Below are positions 23,594 to 36,559 of a stretch of 64,000 nucleotides of DNA, one piece after another. The position numbers and the translations under genes were made by a program. The notes beneath the pieces were generated by a model. The model did no database searches. It had not been told where the DNA came from and saw nothing but the letters and a program-made list of their open reading frames with translations. Source of the DNA: Mimachlamys varia (taxonomy: Eukaryota > Mollusca > Bivalvia > Pectinida > Pectinidae); contig OX392527.1 in assembly GCA_947623455.1 (NCBI GenBank), positions 10,164,001-10,228,000 on the forward strand, in the 5' to 3' direction. Position 1 is the stretch's first letter. Every line of letters starts with the position of its first letter.

Positions 23594-25674
23594 GGTTACG
23601 ATAGTATTATAGTCTTGCTCCCTGTTCCAGGGTTAGTTCTATGACCTGTTCCAGGTTATGATTGTATTAGTCCCGCTTCCTGTTCCAGGGTTAGATCTAT
23701 GACCTGTTCCAGGTTACGATAGTAATATAGTCCTGCTCCCTGTTCCAGGGTTAGATCTATGACCTGTTCCTGGTTACGATAGTATTAGTCTTGCACCCTG
23801 TTCCAGGGTTAGATCTATGACCTGTCCCAGGTTACGATAGTATTATAGTCTTACTCCCTGCTCCAGGGTTAGATCTATGACCTGTTCCACGTTATGATAG
23901 TATTATAGTCTTGCTCCCTGTTCCAGGGTTAGATCTATGACCTGTTCCAGGTTACGATAGTATTATAGTCTTGCTCCCTGTTCCAGGGTTAGATCTATGA
24001 CCTGTTCCACGTTATGATAGTATTATAGTCTTGCTCCCTGTTCCAGGGTTAGATCTATGACCTGTTCCAGGTTACGATAGTAATATAGTCTTGCTCCCTG
24101 TTCCAGGGTTAGATCTATGACCTGTTCCAGGTTACGATAGTATTAGTCTTGCACCCTGTTCCAGGGTTAGATCTATGACCTGTTCCAGGTTACGATAGTA
24201 TTATAGTCTTGCTCCCGGGTCCAGGGTTAGATCTATGATATGTTCCAGGTTACGATAGTATTAGTCCCGCACCCTGTTCCAGGGTTAGATCTATGACCTG
24301 TTCCATGTTACGATAGTATTATAGTCTTGCACCCTGTTCCAGGGTTAGATCTATGACCTGTTCCAGGTTACGATAGTATTATAGTCTTGTTCCCTGTTCC
24401 AGGGTTAGATCTATGACCTGTTCCACGTTATGATAGTATTATAGTCTTGCTCCCTGTTCCAGGGTTAGATCTATGACCTGTTCCAGGTTACGATAGTATT
24501 ATAGTCTTGCTCCCTGTTCCAGGGTTAGATCTATGACCTGTTGCAAGTTACGATAGTATTATAGTCTTGCTCACTGTTCCAGGGTTAGATCTATGACCTG
24601 TTCCTGGTTACGATAGTATTAGTCTTGCACCCTGTTCCAGGGTTAGATCTATGATATGTTCCAGGTTACGATAGTATTATAGTCTTGCTCCCTGTTCCAG
24701 GGTTAGATCTATGACCTGTTCCAGGTTACGATAGTATTAGTCTTGCACCCTAATCCAGGGTTAGATCTATGACCTGTTCCAGGTTACGATAGAATTATAG
24801 TCTTGCTCCCTGTTCCAGGGTTAGATCTATGATATGTTCCAGGTTACGATAGTATTAGTCCCGCACCCTGTTCCAGGGTTAGATCTATGACCTGTTCCAG
24901 GTTACGATAGTATTATAGTCTTACTCCCTGTTCCAGGGTTATATCTATGACCTGTTCCAGGTTACGATAGTATTATCGTCTTGTTCCCTGTTCCAGGGTT
25001 AGATCTATGACCTGTTCCACGTTATGATAGTATTATAGTCTTGCTCCCTGTTCCAGGGTTAGATCTATGACCTGTTCCAGGTTACGATAGTATTATAGTC
25101 TTGCTCCCTGTTCCAGGGTTAGATCTATGACCTGTTGCAAGTTACGATAGTATTATAGTCTTGCTCCCTGTTCCAGGGTTAGATCTATGACCTGTTCCAG
25201 GTTACGATAGTATTAGTCTTGCACCCTGTTCTAGGGTTAGATCTATGATATGTCCCAGTTTACGATAGTATTATAGTCTTGCTCCCTGTTCCAGGGTTAG
25301 ATCTATGACCTGTTTCAGGTTACGATAGTATTAGTCTTACTCCCTGTTCCAGGGTTAGATCTATGACCTGTTCCAGGTTACGATAGTATTAGTCTTGCAC
25401 CCTGTTCCAGGGTTAGATCTATCACCTGTTCCAGGTTATGATTGTATTAGTATTAGTCCCGCTCCCTGTTCCAGGGTTAGATCTATGACCTGTTCCAGGT
25501 TACGATAGTATTATAGTCTTGCTCCCTGTTCCAGGGTTAGATCTATGACCTGTTCCAGGTTACGATAGTATTATAGTCCTGCTCCCTGTTCCAGGGTTAG
25601 ATCTATGACCTGTTCCAGGTTACGATAGTATTAGTCTTGCACCCTGTTCCAGGGTTAGATCTATGACCTGTTCC
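23594..25674 (+). repeat. higher-order repeat block C, copy 2
   Basis: Second copy of 20160 to 22240. From about 23940 onward it is also the source or sister of 26620 to 28630 at shift 2680 bp, so this region takes part in two overlapping duplications. Private changes include CCCGGGTCC near 24214 (the other copies have CCCGGTTCC) and CCCTAATCC near 24757. Confidence 0.8.
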
Positions 25675-25849
25675 AGGTTACGATAGTATTATAGTCTTGC
25701 TCCCTGTCCCAGGGTTAGATCTATGATATGTTCCAGGTTACGATAGTATTAGTCCCGCACCCTGTTCCAGGGTTAGATCTATGACCTGTTCCAGGTTACG
25801 ATAGTATTATAGTCTTACTCCCTGTTCCAGGGTTAGATCTATGACCTGT

Positions 25850-27280
25850 TCCAGGTAACGATAGTATTATAGTCTTACTCCCTGTTCCAGGGTTAGATCT
25901 ATGACCTGTTACAGGTTACGATAGTATTATAGTCTTGCTCCCTGTTCCAGGGTTAGATCTATGACCTGTTCCACGTTATGATAGTATTATAGTCTTGCTC
26001 CCTGTTCCAGGGTTAGATCTATGACCTGTTCCAGGTTACGATAGTAATATAGTCTTGCTCCCTGTTCCAGGGTTAGATCTATGACCTGTTCCAGGTTACG
26101 ATAGTATTAGTCTTGCACCCTGTTCCAGGGTTAGATCTATGACCTGTTCCAGGTTACGATAGTATTATAGTCTTGCTCCCGGTTCCAGGGTTAGATCTAT
26201 GATATGTTCCAGGTTACGATAGTATTAGTCCCGCACCCTGTTCCAGGGTTAGATCTATGACCTGTTCCATGTTACGATAGTATTATAGTCTTGCACCCTG
26301 TTCCAGGGTTAGATCTATGACCTGTTCCAGGTTACGATAGTATTATAGTCTTGTTCCCTGTTCCAGGGTTAGATCTATGACCTGTTCCACGTTATGATAG
26401 TATTATAGTCTTGCTCCCTGTTCCAGGGTTAGATCTATGACCTGTTCCAGGTTACGATAGTATTATAGTCTTGCTCCCTGTTCCAGGGTTAGATCTATGA
26501 CCTGTTGCAAGTTACGATAGTATTATAGTCTTGCTCCCTGTTCCAGGGTTAGATCTATGACCTGTTCCAGGTAACGATAGTATTATAGTCTTACTCCCTG
26601 TTCCAGGGTTAGATCTATGACCTGTTCCAGGTTACGATAGTATTATAGTCTTGCTCCCTGTTCCAGGGTTAGATCTATGACCTGTTCCACGTTATGATAG
26701 TATTATAGTCTTGCTCCCTGTTCCAGGGTTAGATCTATGACCTGTTCCAGGTTACGATAGTAATATAGTCTTGCTCCCTGTTCCAGGGTTAGATCTATGA
26801 CCTGTTCCAGGTTACGATAGTATTAGTCTTGCACCCTGTTCCAGGGTTAGATCTATGACCTGTTCCAGGTTACGATAGTATTATAGTCTTGCTCCCGGTT
26901 CCAGGGTTAGATCTATGATATGTTCCAGGTTACGATAGTATTAGTCCCGCACCCTGTTCCAGGGTTAGATCTATGACCTGTTCCATGTTACGATAGTATT
27001 ATAGTCTTGCACCCTGTTCCAGGGTTAGATCTATGACCTGTTGCAAGTTACGATAGTATTATAGTCTTGTTCCCTGTTCCAGGGTTAGATCTATGACCTG
27101 TTCCACGTTATGATAGTATTATAGTCTTGCTCCCTGTTCCAGGGTTAGATCTATGACCTGTTCCAGGTTACGATAGTATTATAGTCTTGCTCCCTGTTCC
27201 AGGGTTAGATCTATGACCTGTTGCAAGTTACGATAGTATTATAGTCTTGCTCCCTGTTCCAGGGTTAGATCTATGACCTG
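25850..27280 (+). repeat. tandem pair of a 716-bp, twelve-unit repeat
   Basis: GGTAACGATAGTATTATAGTC occurs at about 25853 and 26569. CCCGGTTCC occurs at about 26178 and 26894. Both pairs are 716 bp apart and the units between are the same in order. The second copy merges with the block C copy at 26620 onwards. Confidence 0.8.
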
Positions 27281-28630
27281 TTCCTGGTTACGATAGTATT
27301 AGTCTTGCACCCTGTTCCAGGGTTAGATCTATGATATGTTCCAGGTTACGATAGTATTATAGTCTTGCTCCCTGTTCCAGGGTTAGATCTATGACCTGTT
27401 CCAGGTTACGATAGTATTAGTCTTGCACCCTGTTCCAGGGTTAGATCTATGACCTGTTCCAGGTTACGATAGAATTATAGTCTTGCTCCCTGTTCCAGGG
27501 TTAGATCTATGATATGTTCCAGGTTACGATAGTATTAGTCCCGCACCCTGTTCCAGGGTTAGATCTAAGACCTGTTCCAGGTTACGATAGTATTATAGTC
27601 TTACTCCCTGTTCCAGGGTTATATCTATGACCTGTTCCAGGTTACGATAGTATTATCGTCTTGTTCCCTGTTCCAGGGTTAGATCTATGACCTGTTCCAC
27701 GTTATGATAGTATTATAGTCTTGCTCCCTGTTCCAGGGTTAGATCTATGACCTGTTCCAGGTTACGATAGTATTATAGTCTTGCTCCCTGTTCCAGGGTT
27801 AGATCTATGACCTGTTGCAAGTTACGATAGTATTATAGTCTTGCTCCCTGTTCCAGGGTTAGATCTATGACCTGTTCCAGGTTACGATAGTATTAGTCTT
27901 GCACCCTGTTCTAGGGTTAGATCTATGATATGTTCCAGGTTACGATAGTATTATAGTCTTGCTCCCTGTTCCAGGGTTAGATCTATGACCTGTTTCAGGT
28001 TACGATAGTATTAGTCTTACTCCCTGTTCCAGGGTTAGATCTATGACCTGTTCCAGGTTACGATAGTATTAGTCTTGCACCCTGTTCCAGGGTTAGATCT
28101 ATCACCTGTTCCAGGTTATGATTGTATTAGTATTAGTCCCGCTCCCTGTTCCAGGGTTAGATCTATGACCTGTTCCAGGTTACGATAGTATTATAGTCTT
28201 GCTCCCTGTTCCAGGGTTAGATCTATGACCTGTTCCAGGTTACGATAGTATTATAGTCCTGCTCCCTGTTCCAGGGTTAGATCTATGACCTGTTCCAGGT
28301 TACGATAGTATTAGTCTTGCACCCTTTTCCAGGGTTAGATCTATGACCTGTTCCAGGTTACGATAGTATTATAGTCTTGCTCCCTGTCCCAGGGTTAGAT
28401 CTATGATATGTTCCAGGTTACGATAGTATTAGTCCCGCACCCTGTTCCAGGGTTAGATCTATGACCTGTTCCAGGTTACGATAGTATTATAGTCTTACTC
28501 CCTGTTCCAGGGTTAGATCTATGACCTGTTCCAGGTAACGATAGTATTATAGTCTTACTCCCTGTTCCAGGGTTAGATCTATGACCTGTTCCAGGTTACG
28601 ATAGTATTATAGTCTTGCTCCATGTTCCAG
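26620..28630 (+). repeat. higher-order repeat block C, copy 3 (shift 2680)
   Basis: Matches 23940 to 25950 at +2680 bp, including CCCGGTTCC at about 26894, ATAGAATTATAG, TTATCGTCTTG, CTATCACCTG and the ~64-bp GATTGTATTAGTATTAG unit at 28120. A GATCTAAGACC change near 27567 is private to this copy. Confidence 0.8.
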
Positions 28631-30400
28631 GGTTAAATCTATGACCTGTTCCAGGTTATGATTGTATTAGTCCCGCTCCCTGTTCCAGGGTTAGATCTAT
28701 GACCTGTTCCAGGTTACGATAGTATTATAGTCTTGCTCCCTGTTCCTGGGTTAGATCTATGACCTGTTCCAGGTTATGATTGTATTAGTCCCGCTCCCTG
28801 TTCCAGGGTTAGATCTATGACCTGTTCCAGGTTACGATAGTATTATAGTCTTGCTCCCTGTTCCAGGGTTAGATCTATGACCTGTTCCTGGTTACGATAG
28901 TATTAGTCTTGCACCCTGTTCCAGGGTTAGATCTATGACCTGTTCCACGTTATGATAGTATTATAGTCTTGCTCCCTGTTCCAGGGTTAGATCTATGACC
29001 TGTTCCAGGTTACGATAGTATTATAGTCTTGCTCCCTGTTCCAGGGTTAGATCTATGACCTGTTCCAGGTTACGATAGTATTAGTCTTGCACCCTGTTCC
29101 AGGGTTAGATCTATGACCTGTTCCAGGTTACGATAGTATTATAGTCTTGCTCCCTGTTCCAGGGTTAGATCTATGATATGTTCCAGGTTACGATAGTATT
29201 AGTCCCGCACCCTGTTCCAGGGTTAGATCTATGACCTGTCCTATGTTACGATAGTATTATAGTCTTGCACCCTGTTCCAGGGTTAGATCTATGACCTGTT
29301 CCAGGTTACGATAGTATTATAGTCTTACTCCCTGTTCCAGGGTTAGATCTATGACCTGTTCCTGGTTACGATAGTATTAGTCTTGCACCCTGTTCCAGGG
29401 TTAGATCTATGACCTGTTCCAGGTTACGATAGTATTAGTCTTGCACCCTGTTCCAGGGTTAGATCTATGACCTGTCCCAGGTTACGATAGTATTATAGTC
29501 TTACTCCCTGTTCCAGGGTTAGATCTATGACCTGTTCCACGTTATGATAGTATTATAGTCTTGCTCCCTGTTCCAGGGTTAGATCTATGACCTGTTCCAG
29601 GTTACGATAGTATTATAGTCTTGCTCCCTGTTCCAGGGTTATATCTATGACCTGTTCCACGTTATGATAGTATTATAGCCTTGCTCCCTGTTCCAGGGTT
29701 AGATCTATAACCTGTTCCAGGTTACGATAGTATTATAGTCTTGCTCCCTGTTCCAGGGTTAGATCTATGACCTGTTCCAGGTTACGATAGTATTAGTCTT
29801 GCTCCCTGTTCCAGGGTTAGATGTATGACCTGTTCCATGTTACGATAGTATAAGTCTTGCACCCTGTTCCAGGGTTAGATCTATGACCTGTTCCAGGTTA
29901 CGATAGTATTATAGTCCTGCTCCCTGTTCCAGGGTTAGATCTATGACCTGTTCCAGGTTACGATAGTATTAGTCTTGCACCCTGTTCCAGGGTTAGATCT
30001 ATGACCTGTTCCAGGTTACGATAGAATTATAGTCTTGCTCCCTGTTCCAGGGTTAGATCTATGATATGTTCCAGGTTACGATAGTATTAGTCCCGCACCC
30101 TGTTCCAGGGTTAGATCTATGACCTGTTCCATGTTACGATAGTATTATAGTCTTACTCTCTGTTCCAAGGTTATATCTATGACCTGTTCCAGGTTACGAT
30201 AGTATTATCGTCTTGTTCCCTGTTCCAGGGTTAGATCTATGACCTGTTCCACGTTATGATAGTATTATAGTCTTGCTCCCTGTTCCAGGGTTAGATCTAT
30301 GACCTGTTCCAGGTTACGATAGTATTATAGTCTTGCTCCCTGTTCCAGGGTTAGATCTATGACCTGTTGCAAGTTACGATAGTATTATAGTCTTGCTCCC
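28630..30400 (+). repeat. satellite segment related to 52.0 to 54.4 kb
   Basis: The run GTTAAATC (28632), TTCCTGGG (28746), CCTGGTTACG, then TGTCCTATG (29238) resembles the run at 51997, 52111, about 52252 and 52665 (shift 23365, growing to about 23427 after an extra unit). TAGTATAAGTCTTGC at 29846 is the same marker that recurs six times at 54 to 57.6 kb. No gene or insert is present. Confidence 0.65.
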
Positions 30401-33400
30401 TGTTCCAGGGTTAGATCTATGACCTGTTCCAGGTTACGATAGTATTAGTCTTGCACCCTGTTCCAGGGTTAGATCTATGATATGTTCCAGGTTACGATAG
30501 TATTATAGTCTTGCTCTCTGTTCCAGGGTTAGATCTATGACCTGTTCCAAGTTATGATTGTATTAGTCCCGCTCTGTGTTCTAGGGTTAGATCTATGACC
30601 TGTTCCAGGTTACGATAGTATTATAGTCTTGTTCCCTGTTCCAGGGTTAGATCTATGACCTGTTCCACGTTATGATAGTATTATAGTCTTGCTCCCTGTT
30701 CCAGGGTTAGATCTATGACCTGTTCCAGGTTACGATAGTATTATAGTCTTGTTCCCTGTTCCAGGGTTAGATCTATGACCTGTTCCACGTTATGATAGTA
30801 TTATAGTCTTGCTCCCTGTTCCAGGGTTAGATCTATGACCTGTTCCAGGTTACGATAGTATTATAGTCTTGCTCCCTGTTCCAGGGTTAGATCTATGACC
30901 TGTTCCAGGTTACGATAGTATTAGTCTTGTACCCTGTTCCAGGGTTAGATCTATGACCTGTTCCAGGTTACGATAGTATTATAGTTTTGCTCCCTGTTCC
31001 AGGGTTAGATCTATGACCTGTTGCAAGTTACGATAGTATTATAGTCTTGCTCCCTGTTCCAGGGTTAGATCTATGACCTGTTCCAGGTTACGATAGTATT
31101 AGTCTTGCACCCTGTTCCAGGGTTAGATTTATGACCAGTTCCAGGTTACGATAGTATTATAGTCTTACACCTTGTTCCAGGGTTAGATCTATGACCTGTT
31201 CCAGGTTACGATAGTATTATAGTCTTGCTCCCTGTTCCAGGGTTTGATCTATGACGTGTTCCATGTTACGATAGTATTATAGTCTTGCTTCCTGTTCCAG
31301 GGTTAGATCTATGACCTGTTCCAGGTTACGATAGTATTATAGTCTTGCTCCCTGTTCCAGGGTTAGATCTATGACCTGTTCCAGGTTACGATAGTATTAT
31401 AGTCTTGCTCCCTGTTACAGGGTTAGATCTATGACCTGTTCCAGGTTACGATAGTATTAGTCTTGCTCCCTGTTCCAGGGTTAGATCTATGACCTGTTCC
31501 AGGTTACGATAGTATTAGTCTTGCACCCTGTTCCTGGGTTAGATCTATGACCTGTTCCAGGTTATGATTGTATTAGTCCCGCTCCCTGTTCCAGGGTTAG
31601 ATCTATGACCTGTTCCAGGTTACGATAGTATTATAGTCTTGCTCCCTGTTCCAGGGTTAGATCTATGACCTGTTCCAGGTTATGATTGTATTAGTCCCGC
31701 TCCCTGTTCCAGGGTTAGATCAAATGACCTGTTCCAGGTTACGATAGTATTATAGTCCTGCTCCCTGTTCCAGGGTTAGATCTATGACCTGTTCCAGGTT
31801 ACGATAGTATTAGTCTTGCACCCTGTTCCAGGGTTAGATCTATGACCTGTTCCAGGTTACGATAGTATTATAGTCTTGCTCCCTGTTCCAGGGTTAGATC
31901 TATGATATGTTCCAGGTTACGGTAGTATTAGTCCCGCACCCTGTTCCAGGGTTAGATCTATGACCTGTTCCTGGTTACGATAGTATTATAGTCTTGCTCC
32001 CTGTTCCAGGGTTAGATCTATGACCTGTTCCAGGTTACGATAGTATTATAGTCTTACTCCCTGTTCCAGGGTTAGATCTATGACCTGTTCCTGGTTACGA
32101 TAGTATTAGTCTTGCTCCCTGTTCCAGGGTTAGATCTATGACCTGTTCCAGGTTACGATAGTATTATAGTCTTACTCCCTGTTCCAGGGTTAGATCTATG
32201 ACCTGTTCCAGGTTACGATAGTATTATCGTCTTGTTCCCTGTTCCAGGGTTAGATCTATGACCTGTTCCACGTTATGATAGTATTATAGTCTTGCTCCCT
32301 GTTCCAGGGTTAGATCTATGACCTGTTCCAGGTTACGATAGTATTATAGTCTTGCTCCCTGTTCCAGGGTTAGATCTATGACCTGTTCCAGGTTACGATA
32401 GTATTAGTCTTGTACCCTGTTCCAGGGTTAGATCTATGACCTGTTCCAGGTTACGATAGTATTATAGTTTTGCTCCCTGTTCCAGGGTTAGATCTATGAC
32501 CTGTTGCAAGTTACGATAGTATTATAGTCTTGCTCCCTGTTCCAGGGTTAGATCTATGACCTGTTCCAGGTTACGATAGTATTAGTCTTGCACCCTGTTC
32601 CAGGGTTAGATTTATGACCAGTTCCAGGTTACGATAGTATTATAGTCTTGCTCCCTGTTCCAGGGTTAGATCTATGACCTGTTCCAGGTTACGATAGTAT
32701 TATAGTCTTACACCTTGTTCCAGGGTTAGATCTATGACCTGTTTCAGGTTACGATAGTATTATAGTCTTGCTCCCTGTTCCAGGGTTAGATCTATGACGT
32801 GTTCCATGTTACGATAGTATTATAGTCTTGCTTCCTGTTCCAGGGTTAGATCTATGACCTGTTCCAGGTTACGATAGTATTATAGTCTTGCTCCCTGTTC
32901 CAGGGTTAGATCTATGACCTGTTCCAGGTTACGATAGTATTATAGTCTTGCTCCCTGTTCCAGGGTTAGATCTATGACCTGTTCCAGGTTACGATAGTAT
33001 TAGTCTTGCTCCCTGTTCCAGGGTTAGATCTATGACCTGTTCCAGGTTACGATAGTATTAGTCTTGCACCCTGTTCCTGGGTTAGATCTATGACCTGTTC
33101 CAGGTTATGATTGTATTAGTCCCGCTCCCTGTTCCAGGGTTAGATCTATGACCTGTTCCAGGTTACGATAGTATTATAGTCTTGCTCCCTGTTCCAGGGT
33201 TAGATCTATGACCTGTTCCAGGTTATGATTGTATTAGTCCCGCTCCCTGTTCCAGGGTTAGATCAAATGACCTGTTCCAGGTTACGATAGTATTATAGTC
33301 CTGCTCCCTGTTCCAGGGTTAGATCTATGACCTGTTCCAGGTTACGATAGTATTAGTCTTGCACCCTGTTCCAGGGTTAGATCTATGACCTGTTCCAGGT

Positions 33401-36200
33401 TACGATAGTATTATAGTCTTGCTCCCTGTTCCAGGGTTAGATCTATGATATGTTACGGTAGTATTAGTCCCGCACCCTGTTCCAGGGTTAGATCAAATGA
33501 CCTGTTCCTGGTTACGATAGTATTAGTCTTTCTCCCTGTTCCAGGGTTAGATCTATGACCTGTTCCAGGTTACGATAGTATTATAGTCTTACTCCCTGTT
33601 CCAGGGTTAGATCTATGACCTGTTCCAGGTTACGATAGTATTATCGTCTTGTTCCCTGTTCCAGGGTTAGATCTATGACCTGTTCCACGTTATGATAGTA
33701 TTATAGTCTTGCTCCCTGTTCCAGGGTTAGATCTATGACCTGTTCCAGGTTACGATAGTATTAAAGTCTTGCTCCCTGTTCCAGGGTTAGATCTATGACC
33801 TGTTCCAGGTTACGATAGTATTAGTCTTGTACCCTGTTCCAGGGTTAGATCTATGACCTGTTCCAGGTTACGATAGTATTATAGTTTTGCTCCCTGTTCC
33901 AGGGTTAGATCTATGACCTGTTCCAGGTTACGATAGTATTATAGTCTTACACCTTGTTCCAGGGTTAGATCTATGACCTGTTCCAGGTTACGATAGTATT
34001 ATAGTCTTACACCTTGTTCCAGGGTTAGATCTATGACCTGTTTCAGGTTACGATAGTATTATAGTCTTGCTCCCTGTTCCAGGGTTAGATCTATGACGTG
34101 TTCCATGTTACGATAGTATTATAGTCTTGCTTCCTGTTCCAGGGTTAGATCTATGACCTGTTCCAGGTTACGATAGTATTATAGTCTTGCTCCCTGTTCC
34201 AGGGTTAGATCTATGACCTGTTCCAGGTTACGATAGTATTATAGTCTTGCTCCCTGTTCCAGGGTTAGATCTATGACCTGTTCCAGGTTACGATAGTATT
34301 AGTCTTGCTCCCTGTTCCAGGGTTAGATCTATGACCTGTTCCAGGTTACGATAGTATTAGTCTTGCACCCTGTTCCTGGGTTAGATCTATGACCTGTTCC
34401 AGGTTATGATTGTATTAGTCCCGCTCCCTGTTCCAGGGTTAGATCTATGACCTGTTCCAGGTTACGATAGTATTATAGTCTTGCTCCCTGTTCCAGGGTT
34501 AGATCTATGACCTGTTCCAGGTTATGATTGTATTAGTCCCGCTCCCTGTTCCAGGGTTAGATCAAATGACCTGTTCCAGGTTACGATAGTATTATAGTCC
34601 TGCTCCCTGTTCCAGGGTTAGATCTATGACCTGTTCCAGGTTACGATAGTATTAGTCTTGCACCCTGTTCCAGGGTTAGATCTATGACCTGTTCCAGGTT
34701 ACGATAGTATTATAGTCTTGCTCCCTGTTCCAGGGTTAGATCTATGATATGTTACGGTAGTATTAGTCCCGCACCCTGTTCCAGGGTTAGATCAAATGAC
34801 CTGTTCCTGGTTACGATAGTATTAGTCTTTCTCCCTGTTCCAGGGTTAGATCTATGACCTGTTCCAGGTTACGATAGTATTATAGTCTTACTCCCTGTTC
34901 CAGGGTTAGATCTATGACCTGTTCCAGGTTACGATAGTATTATCGTCTTGTTCCCTGTTCCAGGGTTAGATCTATGACCTGTTCCACGTTATGATAGTAT
35001 TATAGTCTTGCTCCCTGTTCCAGGGTTAGATCTATGACCTGTTCCAGGTTACGATTGTATTAAAGTCTTGTCCCTGTTCCAGGGTTAGATCTATGACCTG
35101 TTCCAGGTTACGATAGTATTAGTCTTGTACCCTGTTCCAGGGTTAGATCTATGACCTGTTCCAGGTTACGATAGTATTATAGTTTTGCTCCCTGTTCCAG
35201 GGTTAGATCTATGACCTGTTGCAAGTTACGATAGTATTATAGTCTTGCTCCCTGTTCCAGGGTTAGATCTATGACCTGTTCCAGGTTACGATAGTATTAG
35301 TCTTGCACCCTGTTCCAGGGTTAGATTTATGACCAGTTCCAGGTTACGATAGTATTATAGTCTTGCTCCCTGTTCCAGGGTTAGATCTATGACCTGTTCC
35401 AGGTTACGATAGTATTATAGTCTTACACCTTGTTCCAGGGTTAGATCTATGACCTGTTCCAAGTTACGATAGTATTATAGTCTTGCTCCCTGTTCCAGGG
35501 TTAGATCTATGACGTGTTCCATGTTACGATAGTATTATAGTCTTGCTTCCTGTTCCAGGGTTAGATCTATGACCTGTTCCAGGTTACGATAGTATTATAG
35601 TCTTGCTCCCTGTTCCAGGGTTAGATCTATGACCTGTTCCAGGTTGCGATAGTATTATAGTCTTGCTCCCTGTTCCAGGGTTAGATCTATGACCTGTTCC
35701 AGGTTACGATAGTATTAGTCTTGCTCCCTGTTCCAGGGTTAGATCTATGACCTGTTCCAGGTTACGATAGTATTAGTCTTGCACCCTGTTCCTGGGTTAG
35801 ATCTATGACCTGTTCCAGGTTATGATTGTATTAGTCCCGCTCCCTGTTCCAGGGTTAGATCTATGACCTGTTCCAGGTTACGATAGTATTATAGTCTTGC
35901 TCCCTGTTCCAGGGTTAGATCTATGACCTGTTCCAGGTTATGATTGTATTAGTCCCGCTCCCTGTTCCAGGGTTAGATCAAATGACCTGTTCCAGGTTAC
36001 GATAGTATTATAGTCCTGCTCCCTGTTCCAGGGTTAGATCTATGACCTGTTCCAGGTTACGATAGTATTAGTCCCGCACCCTGTTCCAGGGTTAGATCTA
36101 TGACCTGTTCCAGGTTACGATAGTATTATAGTCTTGCTCCCTGTTCCAGGGTTAGATCTATGATATGTTCCAGGTTACGGTAGTATTAGTCCCGCACCCT
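30400..36200 (+). repeat. 6.16-kb supra-repeat, copy 1
   Basis: About 5.8 kb (near 98 monomers) matches 36560 to 42360 at a constant shift of 6159 bp (6160 after a 1-bp deletion, CTTGTCCC, near 35070). Anchors at the same shift are CTGTTCTAGGG near 30590, GATCAAATG at 31714, 33257, 33487, 34556, 34786 and 35972 (start of GTTAGATCAA), and 53-bp units with TGTTACGG at 33451 and 34750. A nested 1299-bp duplication is present inside (33257 to 34556, 33487 to 34786). Both ends are sharp: at 30361 GTTGCAAG faces GTTCCAGG, and at 36201 the marker order changes. Confidence 0.85.
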
Positions 36201-36559
36201 GTTCCAGGGTTAGATCTATGACCTGTTCCAGGTTACGATAGTATTATAGTCTTACTCCCTGTTCCAGGGTTAGATCTATGACCTGTTCCTGGTTACGATA
36301 GTATTATAGTCTTGCTCCCTGTTCCAGGGTTAGATCTATGACCTGTTCCAGGTTACGATAGTATTATAGTCTTACTCCCTGTTCCAGGGTTAGATCTATG
36401 ACCTGTCCCAGGTTACGATAGTATTATAGTCTTACTCCCTGTTCCAGGGTTAGATCTATGACCTGTTCCTGGTTACGATAGTATTATAGTCTTGCTCCCT
36501 GTTCCAGGGTTAGATCTATGACCTGTTCCAGGTTACGATAGTATTATAGTCTTGCTCCC